Assembly: GCF_035046485.1 (NCBI RefSeq)
Contig: NC_085138.1
Coordinates: 91,681,266 to 91,745,265, forward strand
Source: Aedes albopictus
Lineage: Eukaryota; Arthropoda; Insecta; Diptera; Culicidae
Direction of reading: 5' to 3'
DNA length: 64,000 nucleotides
Part shown: positions 32,269-43,890 of the stretch, in pieces
Numbering within the stretch: position 1 is the first letter of the stretch
Layout of the letters: every line of letters starts with the position of its first letter
Translations under genes and position numbers: made by a program
Notes under the pieces: model-generated
The model's database searches: none
What the model was told of the DNA's origin: nothing
What the model saw: the letters and a program-made list of their open reading frames with translations, nothing else

Positions 32269-35200
32269 CTGTAACGATAAAACGACAAAAAAGTCATATT
32301 ATTCTAGATTCATATGGTGTTTGTAGATTTTCATCAATCATGCTGTAGGATCTATGCTGAAACAGTCATAATGTTTCATACATTTTAATCGAAGTTCAGG
32401 GTCTATCGATAAACATATTTTTCAAAATATCTCCAGTTATTATTTCCTTGCTACAAACGTTGTACTTACATTTTCCCAGCAGAAGCTTCTCCAATCCAAC
32501 GATGGGAGATTCAAACGCCAGACACCACAGTATCGATACCGTGATCGTAAGGCCAAAGTCACCCCAGAAGTTATGCACTGCCACGATATCGGAAAAGTAG
32601 CCCGTACTTCTGAGTGTCCCCAGCAGCATCGTCTGCACCGGCAGGTGCAACAGGTAGATACTGTATGACAATCTGCCCAGTGGCTGCCATATCGGCTGGC
32701 TTAGAAAGGTGTTGATCGGGCCTCCGTACCCGTTGACACAGGCGAACACGATCCACGCTAGACAGCAGGCCCACACTATTCGATTGGTGGCTTCGTAGAT
32801 GGCGTCCACTATCACTGGATGATCTGCGTATGTGTCTGGCTGCTGCAAGGGATAGTCTCCCAGAAGAATGGTCAACATGATGGCCAGAGAGATGATCCAT
32901 CCGGAGATGATGATGGGTTTGGAAAGTCGTACTATTCGATGTTTGGTATGATGCATGACGTATCCCAAGATCACCCCAATCAGCCATGCTCCAATTCGTA
33001 TATGAGTAGGGTAGTATACGAGTACTTGTCGGTTTTTGTCAGGTGATTGCTGACCACTATCTACGAACGCTAAACGTAAGTTGTTAACTAGGAACGCCGC
33101 TATAACGCATCCCATGGACAGAAGGATGAGTGCCGCAATGGCGTAGAGTATTTTTCGACCCCACCTCCAGAGGGGATAGATTAGCAGCGGTGACAGAACA
33201 AAAAGCTGCATATCCACGGATAGATACCAAGAGTGACCCATGCAGATCTCTGTTGGATTTACGTAGTTTTGAAGATAGAGTAAAGCAGACCACCAGTACT
33301 TATGGCAAGCGTCCTCCATAATTACTACCGTAGTTTTCCACATGGGACCAGAACCACCATACTTTAGCAAGGTGGAAGAAAGCAGTATGAGCGCTGCCAG
33401 CGCTGGAGTCAAACGCAGATATCGGTGTAAATACATCACTGGGAGGTTAAGCTTCCGGCTTTTGTCCAGCTCTTTGAGAAGACTCCAACAGACGAGCAAT
33501 CCACTGAGTAGGAAAAATGAATCCACCGAAACTGCTCCACCCACTACGAGCATGCTGTGATATGATTTGATCCACTGGAAAGAAGCGTGTATTAAAACCA
33601 AAGTTTAGACTCATAATTGAGCTTGAGTACACTTACATTGAATATATCCGTTTTGTTAACCAATGGACTTAACATTGTCATCATATAGTTGTGGCAGAAC
33701 ACAATCCAAACCATGGAGATGACCCGGATTCCATTCAGACAATCGATTTGATTAGATTTGGCCTGACCGTTGGACTGTTGTTCAGTTATTCTGAACAGCT
33801 TGACTCCGTTCGAGTAGATCGAGAACATGGCCCAGTTTGGGTGCGGTCGTCGTGAGCTGAGCAACATGACCACTTCGTATGCGGTGCTGAACAGTAGCAG
33901 AGCGGCCACTATGCCGAAGATAACGCTGAAATAATCAAATCACACCTCTACTCAAACCACTTGAATTGAAAGAAGCTTTTTTGCAATTTCTCATCGTAAT
34001 AGGCTGTTTTACCTCACGCAAATCTGACAGGAAAAGGCCTACTTTCCCACACCAAATTAACAGTGCTGTAATGGTTCATTACAGCACTGATTTGCGTTGC
34101 GTAATGAACCATTACAGCACTGTTTTCAGTTTTGATCAACTTCTTGATGCTTTCTGGACGCAGTTTTGAAAATTTGTGACAACTGCACAGTAAAACCTGC
34201 TATGATCAGATTTTCTTAAACATGGCTATGAGCATCAGTATGCAGTTTGATGAAAAAATTTGTAAAAACTATCCTCAAGCGGTAATTTATGAACTTGCAA
34301 AAAACGTTGTACGCAACTCGGTGCAGAACTCGATTTTTACAGCACTCGTCGTAATTATCCAACTCGGCAAGCCTCGTTGGATAAATGTACGACTCGTGCT
34401 GTAAAAATCGTCATTCTGCACCTTGTTGCGTAAACTACTATTAATACACCAGACTTACATTGCCACTACCTCTTTAGCTCCCACATTCGGTACGGAAGCT
34501 TCACACGTGAAGCTTATCTTCGGTAGACTCGCCAATCCCGGGAGAGAGCCGTTGAATATAGAGTTCAGTTGACTGGCTTCGCACGTAGCTGGGAAGCAGG
34601 TTCCCAATTGAAGCGCAAAGCCGTTGTTACTAGAAGCAGAGATAATCTAGGTTATATATCCGTGGAATCATCTACGATTAACAGCTCAAATTACCCACTA
34701 TTCGAAGGAAATTGTCGACCAGTCTGGAGAGCGCTCAAATTCAGCGGGATCGTCATCTGGCAGTATCGACCGGTGATTCGGCCGACTGTTTCGTTTCCCG
34801 TTGCATGATCCACTTTGCGGCATTCGTCGTAGTTACCGAAATCCATTGTATTACCCAGGAAAATTCCGGCCGGTAGTTTGGACCATGCATCTAGCACTGA
34901 AAATGGAGTAAGGGTATGGGTTTTAAACATGCACTCACGCGCTAGTTGTGATCTGAAAGTCGCGGGAAAGTTCTTTTTCGTCTTCTTATAGTAACGTCCT
35001 CACTGGGACGAATCCCGTTTTTTTCAGCTTAAGCATTTCCACAGTTATAAACTCAAACTGCAAAAAAAATGTAAATATTTAAAGTTGCAAAATGATCTTT
35101 TAAGCTAAAAACCCATCATGTCAAAATTGAGAGGCCCAGAATCAAAGGGGTGTAAGTGACCATTTTGTCGATTTTGAGCTGAGCATATCATAAAATTCTT

Positions 35201-38200
35201 CAGATTTCACGCTTTCAGGAACTTTTTTAAGATTGTTTCTACGATGATTGGAAAAATTACAATAAATCAGAAAAAGTGGGTTGATGTTTGAAACTCCATA
35301 CACTGCAAATTTTGTTTCCTGGTATTCAGCAAACTTTGCTGATTTTTGTTGTGCTGATTTCATTCAGCAATGCGATTTTACTGAATATCAGCAAATATTT
35401 TTCAACTTGCTGAATCATCCAGCAATTTTGACAGTTGATCAGCAACGTTGTGCTGAAATTCAGCAAAATTTTTGCTGAAATTCAGCAATTTATTTTGCCC
35501 CCACTCGCAAAACAGTCCCATATGAATAGGAAACCCAGCAAAGATGGGACTGTTATGCGAGTGGCGGCAGTAAAGTTCTCAAAAATTGTATTGACCAAAA
35601 ATGAACATCTTGACCATATTAATGAGATCCCAAAGCTGTCGTTCCTAGAGCTGACATTCCGGGAAATGTTATTCCGGTTTATCCATTACAGATCAACCTC
35701 AATCATCAACTTTGCCATAGATGAAAGTTTTCTATGTGATTTGATTCTCGAGACACAGTAGTTTACAATTTCTAATACTCAGTAGTGGCATCTATCCAAT
35801 AAACCTAGAATTAATTAGTTTGTTTTCGGATTGCTTTTGACGTTCTGGTCAACTAGGGGCGGGACAGTTCTAATATTGATTAGCGATATTAGCGGTATTA
35901 GGAAATATTAATCCCAGAGCCGAACCATATTTGAACAAAGTAAGCCACGCCGATTGAACTGAATTGACGGGATAACAACAGAAAGAAATGACAGAATGAT
36001 CGTTGTGCTTCATCGCAATAATGTGGTATGAAATAAATCAGCACTAGAAAGCGGAAATCGATCCAACGTTGTTCTAGTATTTTGCTTCTCATATGTACCA
36101 AGAGAACCAACTTGGGGCATATCGCCGGCGCATCGGTGCCCAAATTGGCTGTCACGACCCCCTAGCCTCTAGTCACCTCGCATTTCGTAGATAAATTGAA
36201 GTGCCTGCGATTGGGACGCTATGCGCTGGCACACATGATCATCAAACTGTAGTGTTACTCAGGCTTATTCTGCGCGGCGTGTGAGGTGAGACGAGTCGAA
36301 TGAGGTGACAAAAGTCGACTCGCCCCATTTGATTTACATTAGTCGTCTCACGTCACGTGAGACGAAACCGTCCGTCTCACCTCACACGCCGCGAAGAATA
36401 AGCCTGACTATCCGTACGTACATACATCTTTTACGCAAAAGTTTTTTGTTATCTATGTGTCCGGACCGTTTGATCTGAAGATCTGATGTAAAATTGAAGT
36501 CACATAACCGGAGAATACTCCTATATTAAATTAGCTTGACTCAAAAGCCTAGACCTGCTAGCAGTGATAACGCACTAGCTTACACTCACATTATTTATTG
36601 AACATCCAAGTTTGCAATCGCCAGTATAAAACGTTATTCTATGAGTATTTTAATGGACCCTTTTTTTCGAAGTTCTCAAGCACTGCCACGGAAATTCAAA
36701 AATCGGGTCCCGATGATGTAGGTTGAAGCTTCAAGAATATTTTCAAAGCTAAAATAATCAATAGAAATTAATGTTTTAGTCGAACAAATTGTAGAAAAAA
36801 ACATGAAACCGTATTTGCACCTCACGTCTTTGTGACAGTTGGTTGTTGCATGAAAAGTCATGACATACTTCCGAAAAAATATTTCGATGAACGATGAAGA
36901 TTAGGACATTAATATTTATTAGGCAGTATTAGAGTCGGTATTAGAAGCTGTCCCGCCCCTAGTTTTCCACTGTGGGTGCTCAGGACTGAAAGCGGGTCAA
37001 CTATGCCGAAGGCAAAAATCTGAATAAAATTTGACCCAGTGGCGTAGCCAGAAATTGTCTCTGGGAGGGGTTTTCAACGGTCAATGATACCTTTTTTGAT
37101 TTGCCACTTACATTTTGTAAACAGTAATGAGCAATTGTATTCGTAGTTTGAAAATAGCGGCGCAGCCGAAAAATTTTTTCATCGCAAAGCGCTTTATACT
37201 GAAAATTTGTTCCAAAATTTTTGGCTCTGGGGGGGGGGTTAACTCTAAACCCCTCTCCCTGTGGCTACGCCAGTGCTAAGACCCATTAGCTTTAACCAGC
37301 GGGCAAATGTAGAATGACAAAAATGAAATTCTTTTATGCGGTCTGATTCTCAAGATACAGACATTTAGAATTTCGTAGACAAACTAGCGCCACCTATCGG
37401 ATAAATCTAGAATCAGCTAGATTATTATCGAATAGTTAATGTGAAGAATTAGCTGTAGTTATAAATCACGAATAGAAAACAAATAAAAAACTTTTCTGAA
37501 GACGAAATCCTTATCGAGATTCTCGAGATACAGCAGAGCGATTCCAAGCAACAGCATCAAAATTAAGGATTTTTTTAATTCATGATTTTCTATTGAACTG
37601 AAACTTTGCACTGTTTTTCAGTTCCATCTAAATCGCCATTTTCGATATCAAATTTTTATGTTGAATCGCGACTAACTTTTCAAAAGGGTGTATGTGAAAA
37701 TGGTTCAAAAATATTCAAAAATCTGCACAGCAAAAATGGTTCGTCGGATTGCTATGAATTTTTCAGCAAAGTTAAATAACTAAATGGTGATTCCTAAGAA
37801 AATATACACTGTGAAAAAAAAATCTTTTTTAACATGAAAAAATATAATTGTTGTCACAAAAACTCAACTAACTCAAAACCCTATATTTTTACCAACGTGT
37901 TTTTTTCGGGAAGGCGGTCCATTGTATAAGCAATCTATCATAAATTTGGTGATGGTGAACTAATAAACAGAAAAGTTATAACATTTCAAACATTTCACAA
38001 TTTTCTCATTTGGTATTTTTTTTCTGTGTAAATTATTGCGGCCGGAAATCGCACTGCTGATTTTATTGTTAATGGCCTTGCGTGAGTTGAACAATTTATT
38101 TTAATTATGTATTATGTATATTATATGTACAGTAATGTTTCGATTTTATCACGCCCTCCGCGCATCAGTCGTTTATTCATTAATTTGCTGTTATGTTCGA

Positions 38201-41200
38201 GGACAAGTGTTTTCCCTCTTCTTCAAGATTCATGTAGAAAGAGTTTTTTTGCAACGTTAAAAATATTAAAAATGCGTATAGAATTTATAGAATATTTCAA
38301 AATATTTTTGAAAAGGCGCGTAATTAAATTGTCTAAATAGATATCGCAGATGGTATGGTGGCATGACTCTCTGCACTTGGCACCTCTGGCAATTTCTCAG
38401 TTGTTGTCGTTTTCGAACTTCCTGCACCCTGCTTTACCGATGATATACAGATTGCTCGTTTGCCAAAGTTCAGACGACAGGACGTCCAAATGCGTAATTT
38501 TGTATTCTACTATGTGGACATTTGGGCATAACCAGTCGCTTTCAGTTTATCTATGTTGCTTTCGGTGAGATTTCGTAATTCTTTTGAACATTTTATTTCC
38601 ATCAAACGTCCTACAATAGAGCGTTGAGTTGTAGACCGTTGAGAAAGCGACTACTCATGTTGTTCGTTGGATTATAATAAACAAAATCACTTAGTTTTAA
38701 CTAACTGGTTTGGTGTCGTTTGCTTGGCTGAAGAAAAATTTTGCTGTAAAATCTTTAATAGCGGTAGTATTTTTTTTTTGCTTTTTCGTGAGCATTGTCA
38801 TGGTATGTACACAGACAAACAAACGTAACACTGGCGAAATTTTCATTGACCATGCCTTTAACGGTCATTTTAAATCTTGGTTGTGGCTTTCATAACCAGA
38901 AGCGCGCACATCGTTTTTCTTGCGTTTGACGTTTCACACTAGCACCTTCTGTTGATGATATTGCACAACGCAGTATTTCGTGGAACATTTCCACCAGGTG
39001 GTGGTAGTGTGAACTGGACGATGGATTTTCGTCTGTTTGTCTGTGGTATGTGCTTCTCATGCATTTGTTGTTGTTGAAGTTACTCGCTTCCTTCCGATCA
39101 TAAAGTCTGTTCTCTAAGAGATATTTTTTGCTGATAAACTAGACGTATACGTACATTTAAAACTTTTATTTTACAGCTTTTGTCTAAAAAATAAGGTTTC
39201 TTCCATGATTCTTATTACCAACAGGTTTTCAACACTATTAAGAGATTTTTCAACCAGCCACGTTCTATAAAAAGTATGACACTATCAATATTTTTGATCA
39301 CAACACTGGATCGCGTCTAAGTTTCTAATAGATGCTATAGTAATTATGAATCAAATAAAAATATCATGAAAACAACTTGTTAAATTCATGCGGTAGCCTT
39401 TACAATAAAATGAGCATCAAACTAAAATTCGCGAAATAATTCACGCAGTAAATAATTCTTTTTGTAACTAAATGTAAAAATTGTGAAATGTTTGAAAAGT
39501 TATAACTTTTTTGCTTATTAGTTTACCATCACCAAATTTTTTATGGTAGATTGCTAATACAATGGACCGTTTCCCCAAAAAAATACGTTGGTAAAAAGAA
39601 AGGGTTTTGAGATATTTGAGTTTTTGTGACAAAAATCATATTTTTTTAATGTAAAAAAAAAGTATTTTTACCGTGTTTATTTTCTTGGGAACCACCATTA
39701 AGTAATCTAACTTTGCTGAAAAATCATAACAACCGAACAATCCGTTTTTGCTGTACAGATTTTATACTATTTTTGAACCATTTTTGCATACACCCTTTTG
39801 AAAAGTTAGTCGTGACTGAATATGAGGATTTGATGTAAACAAATGGCGATTTAGATAATATTGAAAAACTGTGCAAGGTTTCAGATATTTTTGAAATGGT
39901 CGCTCAGGATCGACTAACATGACTCCGTGGAAGTCCTCAGCAGATTAAAATTTCTCGGAGTCACTAGCGCCGCCTAGCAGATATATTCAGAGCCACTTCG
40001 TCTGCAGGCATCTAAGAAACTGAAACAAGGAATCACGTCGGAACGGACCGATTGCACTCCGATAGGATCATACCGCCAAAAAAACGACAAGGAAATTGAT
40101 ACGAGAATTTCAAATGATCTGCCGGTTATCCAGAAAGGTCGTAACATCCTTAAACGCGAGCGGAACCATTGCCATCCGTACATTTATGCTTTGAACCAGA
40201 AACTGCCACTGTTGGGAATTCATTCTGAGAATGCATCCAGGAATGCCTTCCGGAGATTCCTCAAGGAATTCCGCAACCTCTCCAAAGAATTCTCATCCAG
40301 AAAATTCCTCCTGTAGGATGTTCTTTCAGTAATTCAATTCAGCGAGTTTACCAAAAACTCATTCCGAGAACTCCTCTAGGAGTATCCTCCGAAAAGTGTC
40401 ACAGGAATTCCTTTAAGGGATTCCTCCTGGGGTTTCTTATGGGGGTTTGCTTCCGGGGACTCCTCCAAGAATTCCTTTTGAACATACATACATCCAGGAT
40501 GTTGTGGGGTTACTCCAGAAATTAATTACAGAGAATTTACCAGAAATTCGTTTCCGGTGATTCCGCGTTAAATGCTTCGAAACGCTCTTAAACAAGTTAC
40601 CTCCGAAAAGTCCGGAGGTTCCTACAGAAGTTTCTTCCGAAATTTCAAACCGGTATCACCTAAAGAATTTCTCCAGAAATTGCGCCAAAAATTCCTTCAG
40701 GAGCTTCACCGTGAAAATCTCCGGGAATTCTTCCCTGAAATTCTCCTAGAATTTCTCCGGGAGTTCTTCCAAGAAAATCTCCAGGAATATTATAAAGAAA
40801 TTCCCCCTGAAGTTCCTCCGCGAATTCCTCCAAAAGTTCCTGCAGGAGTTTTTACAAGAATTCCTCCGAGACTTCCTTCGGGAAAATTTCCAGGAATTTC
40901 TGCAGGAATTCTCCCAGGAAGTTCCTCAAAAATTTCCTCCTGGAGTGCCTCCAAAAATTCCTACAGGAATTGTTTAGGAAATTTCTTCAGGAATTCTCCC
41001 AGTAAGTTCCTTTGGAATTACCACTGAGAATTCCTCAGGGAGGTACTCCAGGAATCCTTCCAGTAGTTCCTCGAAGAATTCTTCCAGAAGTTCCTCCAGA
41101 AATTTTTCCAGGATGTTCCTCCCGGACTCCTCAGAAAGTTCCTGCAGGGGTTCCTCCGGAAATTTCTCCGAATTTTCCTCCAGGAGCTCCTACGGAAGTT

Positions 41201-43853
41201 TCTCCGTGATTTCCTTCAGAAAATCTTTCGGGAATTCCTGCAAAATTTCCTCTAGGAGTTCCTTCGAAAATTCCTCCGGGAGTTCCCCCAGGAATTCCTC
41301 CGAAAGTTCCTCCAAGAATTCTCCCTGGAAATTTCTGTGGAAGTTTCTTCGGGAATTGCCCCAAAAGTTCCTCCAGAAGTTCTTCAAGGAATACCTGTAG
41401 GAGTCCCTCCGAGAGTGCCCCCAGGCATTCTTCCAGGATGTTCCTCCGATAGTTTCCGAGAGGAACTCCTGGAGGAACTCTGGGAGGAATTCTACAGGAA
41501 TTTCCTGAGAAAATTTCCTGGAGGAATTTCCGGAGGAATTCCCAGAGGAATTCCCGGAGGAATTCCTAGAGGAATTTCCGGAGGAATTCTTAGAGGAATT
41601 TCCGAAGTAATTCCTAGAGGAATTTCTCCAGGAATTCTGGAGAAACTTCAAGAGGAACTTCTGGAGGAATTGCTAGAGGAGTTTCCAGAGGAATTTCCAG
41701 AGGAATTCCAGGAGGAATTTCTGGAGGAATTCCTAGACGAATTTCTGGAGAAATTACTAGAGGAATTTTCGGATGAATTCCTTGAGGAATTTCCGGGAGA
41801 ATTCCTAGAGGAATTTCTGGAGGAATTCCTTGATGAATTCTGGAAAGTTCTGGAGTTGGAACTTTCTCACCAAATCAGCAGCTCAGCCTCCAATTCAGGA
41901 TTCACCTTGGGATTCACGTAATGGACCCCAAAACACGTCCCAAAACGACCGCATATTCTTCACTCCGGTAGTTTATACGGACACTTCAATTGCACCGACA
42001 TCAGTGCTACTAATGCAGGAGCCCGGAACCACTAACACACTTTTGCACACGCGAACAGGCACTGGATTTTTAGGATTGGATCACGATTTTATAGAATCGA
42101 AATGAAATTACATTAAATTTGACGCAAACTAAATCTTCCAAAAGGCCGTTACAAAATCTAAAACGAGAGCCGATATGCAAACGTCAGATGCAGCGAAAAC
42201 ACGTCCGTACGCCATCACAGCTTGCTACGATCCTCACCTCTGAACCTTCCTGAAATCCCGAAAAACTCTCCCTTCCTAGACCCCCAGGAAAGCTTGGAGA
42301 ATATTATCAAATTCTTCTGAAAACCCCTAAAGCACTCATGAACTTCTATTAGACTCTCATAAGACCCCTTTAATACTCTGAAACTCTGAAACTCACTGTA
42401 AAACATTCTGAAATGCCCCAAAATGAAATGCACTGGAAATACCTAAAGTCCTAAACTCCCTTAAAATTTCTAAATCCAACTGAAAGACCTTGAAAAGTTT
42501 CAAAACCTCACAGACCCCTGGAAAAGTTCTAAAATTCCTCTGAAACCTCTTGAAGCCCTGGAATCCGCCGAAACCTCCAAAAAACGCCTTTAAACGTCTT
42601 AAACCTCTCGTTGACTCCCGGCTACCTCCCCAAACCCCTCAGGAACTTCCTGAATCCCTTAAACCCCCCTTAACCTGTAACCCACTAAAACATCTTAAAA
42701 TGCTTTGTCGAGATAAGCTCTCCTGAAACACCGAGTAACCTTCTGAAATGCCTTGAATTTTTACAGGATTTTCATCTAAAGGCTTCTTATTTTTTGAAAA
42801 TTTGATCGAAATTCCCTATAAAATCTCAGCAAAAAAATCCTCACAAATCTCACATAATTTCCTTCAAGAATATTGAGAGAATTTAATCCCATGTCTCTCC
42901 AAGTTTGTTTCTGGTACTTTATCCAAAATTTCATCGATCATCTTTTGATTTATCTGTTGATTGAAAATTGTCCAGCATAATTTTCTAAAGTAATTTGTCG
43001 AAATCGAATTTTCAGGAACATTTTATCTTGGATGATTTTTTCGTGGGATTTCCTTCGAGCCTAGTGCCGGAATATATGGACCTAAGAGAGCAGAAACTTA
43101 TTCCGATATTTGTGGAAGAGTTGCTAGAAAACCGATTGTTGAATTTCATTGAGCCGTTTTTTTTTTCTATTTCACTCAAACATACACGAATAAAAAATCC
43201 TTCAGAACCTTCTGGGTCCTATTTATGCAACGAGTTGCAAAAAGATGATTTTTTCAACACAAGTCGTATATTTATCCAACAAGGCTTGCCCATCGGCTAT
43301 ATGGGTGTACCACACAGCTACGAAGCTCTTTCATATTTTTTTCATCATCTTGTTCGACAGGTCTTGCTAAAATTAATTGGCACCTGATCCACTGAACCTG
43401 GGATATAGACTAGCAATTTGAATAGTTTCTAATCGAACAGGCTGATTGAAGACCTACTGATGCTGCACGAACATCATTATTGTAAACATCACCACTCTTC
43501 ACATTCACTGTTTTCCACTTGGGGTTTCAATTTTCTGGGGAACGTTACCCTTGACGTTATCTAACACAATAAGCGACACCGAACGTCGTTCACCCGCTCC
43601 CAAACTTACTCTGCAAAGCCCAGAACTGCGGCCCTTGTACGATGCTTTGCTGCAAAGTGAGCAACTGCAGTTCACATTGCGATAGATTACCGGAACCACC
43701 ATCAATCAGTTGTGAAAAGTTGTCCAAAAATGCGCCCGGAATGCTATCAATCAAATTCGGAAAACCATCCGTCTCGAATGACCCTTGCGCCACAGCGGGG
43801 TCACAAAACGTGACACCCACCACAGTCACTGCAATTACTAGTACGGTAGTCAT
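32165..43853 (-). CDS. NRF-6-like acyltransferase-3 family membrane protein, six exons, 704 aa
   Basis: Coding exons on the minus strand: 43610-43853, 34695-34896, 34459-34629, 33637-33925, 32470-33574 and 32165-32268. All introns are GT-AG and the phases agree, giving 704 residues. Residues 1-23 are a signal peptide. An extracellular Cys-containing NRF domain follows (about 45-200; LDAW, DFGNYDEC, GRYC, GTCFPATC). The first membrane segment begins at 206. The acyltransferase-3 fold runs from about 265, with the conserved R-x10-H pair (Arg273, His284) and VDSFFLLSG (about 319-327). About ten hydrophobic segments end near 670, before a polar tail. Relatives (C. elegans NRF-6, NDG-4 and many insect paralogues) are multipass proteins linked to lipid or drug handling, and enzymatic activity is not proven for most. 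All key residues are present and no stop breaks it. The ATG at 43853 was chosen because an in-frame stop lies just upstream. Confidence 0.88.
32470..33574 (-). CDS. NRF-like gene, exon 5 (acyltransferase core)
   Basis: It starts after acceptor CTTTCCAG (33575) with WIKSYHSMLVV and ends at donor GTAAGT (32469). It carries VDSFFLLSG, HSWYLSVDMQLF and RLSYSIYLLHLP, all typical of NRF/acyltransferase-3 proteins, and eight or nine membrane segments. It is preceded by a 62-bp intron. Confidence 0.9.
33637..33925 (-). CDS. NRF-like gene, exon 4
   Basis: Acceptor TTATTTCAG precedes 33925 and donor GTAAGT follows 33637. It encodes the first membrane segment (VIFGIVAALLLFSTAY) and the start of the acyltransferase fold, including the Arg and His of the R-x10-H motif in GIRVISMVWIVFCH. 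Confidence 0.9.
34066..34132. repeat. Short hairpin in intron 3
   Basis: CAGTGCTGTAATGGTTCATTAC and its exact inverse are separated by about 20 bp. It lies in the 533-bp intron between exons 3 and 4. Confidence 0.7.
34308..34433. mobile_element. MITE in intron 3, about 126 bp
   Basis: GTACGCAACTCGGTGCAGAA on the left is inverted at the right as TTCTGCACCTTGTTGCGTA. Inner blocks CGATTTTTACAGCAC and TTATCCAAC also pair. It lies about 25 bp from the exon 3 donor. Confidence 0.75.
34459..34629 (-). CDS. NRF-like gene, exon 3
   Basis: Acceptor GCTTCTAG precedes 34629 and donor GTAAGT follows 34459. It encodes the Cys-rich end of the NRF domain (GTCFPATC and FTCEAS). Its phase joins exon 2 through a Gly codon and exon 4 through an Ile codon. 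Confidence 0.9.
34695..34896 (-). CDS. NRF-like gene, exon 2
   Basis: Acceptor CATTTTCAG precedes 34896 and donor GTAATT follows 34695. It encodes LDAWSKLPAGIFLGN, DFGNYDEC and GRYC, the signature of the extracellular NRF domain. It is preceded by the 8.7-kb first intron. Confidence 0.9.
34975..35052 (-). mobile_element. SINE 3' fragment in intron 1
   Basis: On the minus strand, a partial copy of the 27912-28203 SINE tail: ACTGTGGAAATGCTTAAGCT, then CCCAGTGAGGACGTTAC and an AGAAGAC-type tail. Confidence 0.7.
35298..35568. repeat. TTGCTGAA / TTCAGCAA motif cluster and adjoining hairpin
   Basis: About ten copies of TTCAGCAA or TTGCTGAA in both orientations occur in 35320-35490. They are followed at 35498-35568 by a hairpin pairing CCACTCGCAAAACAGTCCCAT with ATGGGACTGTTATGCGAGTGG. 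This is probably a short-element end with subterminal repeats. Confidence 0.65.
35851..36964. mobile_element. TIR element, about 1.1 kb, in intron 1
   Basis: AACTAGGGGCGGGACAG at 35851 is matched inverted by CTGTCCCGCCCCTAGTT ending 36964. Subterminal ATTAGCGGTATTAG-like motifs occur at both ends. No transposase. A second small MITE lies inside at 36260-36406. Confidence 0.8.
36260..36406. mobile_element. Palindromic MITE, 147 bp, with ACT duplication
   Basis: CAGGCTTATTCTGCGCGGCG with TGTGAGGTGAGACG is inverted as CGTCTCACCTCACA with CGCCGCGAAGAATAAGCCTG. ACT flanks it on both sides (36257-36259 and 36407-36409); a 3-bp duplication would fit PIF/Harbinger. It is nested in the 35851-36964 element. 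Confidence 0.85.
37037..37275. mobile_element. MITE with CAGTGGCGTAGCCA ends
   Basis: CAGTGGCGTAGCCAGA at the left, and GTGGCTACGCCAGTG at the right with one mismatch in the outer bases. Ends of this sequence are widespread in insect hAT-like MITEs. The interior includes a run of ten G at about 37227-37236. Confidence 0.75.
37600..39890. mobile_element. Long inverted-repeat structure, 2.3 kb, inside intron 1
   Basis: 37600-38005 and 39474-39890 are reverse complements with moderate divergence. Shared blocks include CACTGTTTTTCAGT / ATTGAAAAACTGTG, AACTTTTCAAAAGGGTGTATG, AGCAAAGTTA, CCAACGTGTTTTTT-like, CAATGGACCG and AAATTTGGTGATGG. The 1.5-kb interior has no recognised coding sequence. In the unspliced RNA of the host gene the arms could pair over about 400 nt. 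Confidence 0.8.
40210..41860. repeat. Degenerate GAATTCCTCCAGGAA repeat tract with strand switch
   Basis: Dense irregular units of 12-18 bp on GAATTCC. From 40210 to about 41450 the plus strand is pyrimidine-rich (TTCCTCCAGGAA). From about 41455 to 41850 it is purine-rich (GAGGAATTTCCGGAGGAATT). Long open frames over it, rich in Pro-Gly-Ile or Glu-Glu-Phe-Leu, are repeat artefacts. Confidence 0.8.
42230..42740. repeat. Degenerate CTGAAAYCCC repeat tract
   Basis: Irregular CCTGAAA, CTCTGAAA and CTTAAACC units at 8-20 bp spacing, the same style as 5290-5665. No coding. Confidence 0.7.
43020..43387 (+). CDS. Unrecognised open frame in intron 1, opposite strand
   Basis: A plus-strand frame of about 122 codons follows an acceptor-like TTTCAG at 43014-43019 and ends in TGA. 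It reads EHFILDDFFVGFPSS, then IPIFVEELLEN, then IQQGLPIGYMGVPHSYEA. Composition is protein-like (mixed acidic and aromatic), but there is no usable upstream ATG and I recognise no family. It could be an exon of a nested gene, a decayed element, or chance. Confidence 0.2.
43610..43853 (-). CDS. NRF-like gene, exon 1 (signal peptide)
   Basis: The ATG at 43853 opens a hydrophobic leader (MTTVLVIAVTVVGVTF) with likely cleavage near residue 23. The sequence QCELQLLTLQQS and FWALQ follow, the usual start of an NRF domain. The donor GTAAGT at 43609 leaves a split codon that becomes Met when joined to exon 2, giving ALQ-M-LDAW. This supports linking it across 8.7 kb. Confidence 0.85.
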
Positions 43854-43890
43854 TGGCGAGTTTGGCACATTTCACTATCCAGCCGTATAT

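Noticed and set aside
32396..32469. NRF-like protein ending at the stop at 32396 by reading past the donor
   Set aside because: A strong GTAAGT at 32469, an in-phase acceptor at 32268 and an AATAAA after the resulting stop favour a sixth exon. Read-through remains a possible minor isoform.
33575..33601. Extending the NRF-like exon 5 frame upstream to 33601 with a separate start
   Set aside because: The first codon there is TTG, and the stretch is the end of a 62-bp intron with a clear acceptor. Exon 4 joins in phase.
40572..41921. Several long open frames on both strands (up to 194 codons) with Pro-Gly-Ile or Glu-Glu-Phe-Leu periodicity
   Set aside because: They follow the GAATTCC repeat unit exactly and lie inside a decayed repeat tract. 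There is no splice or start context.
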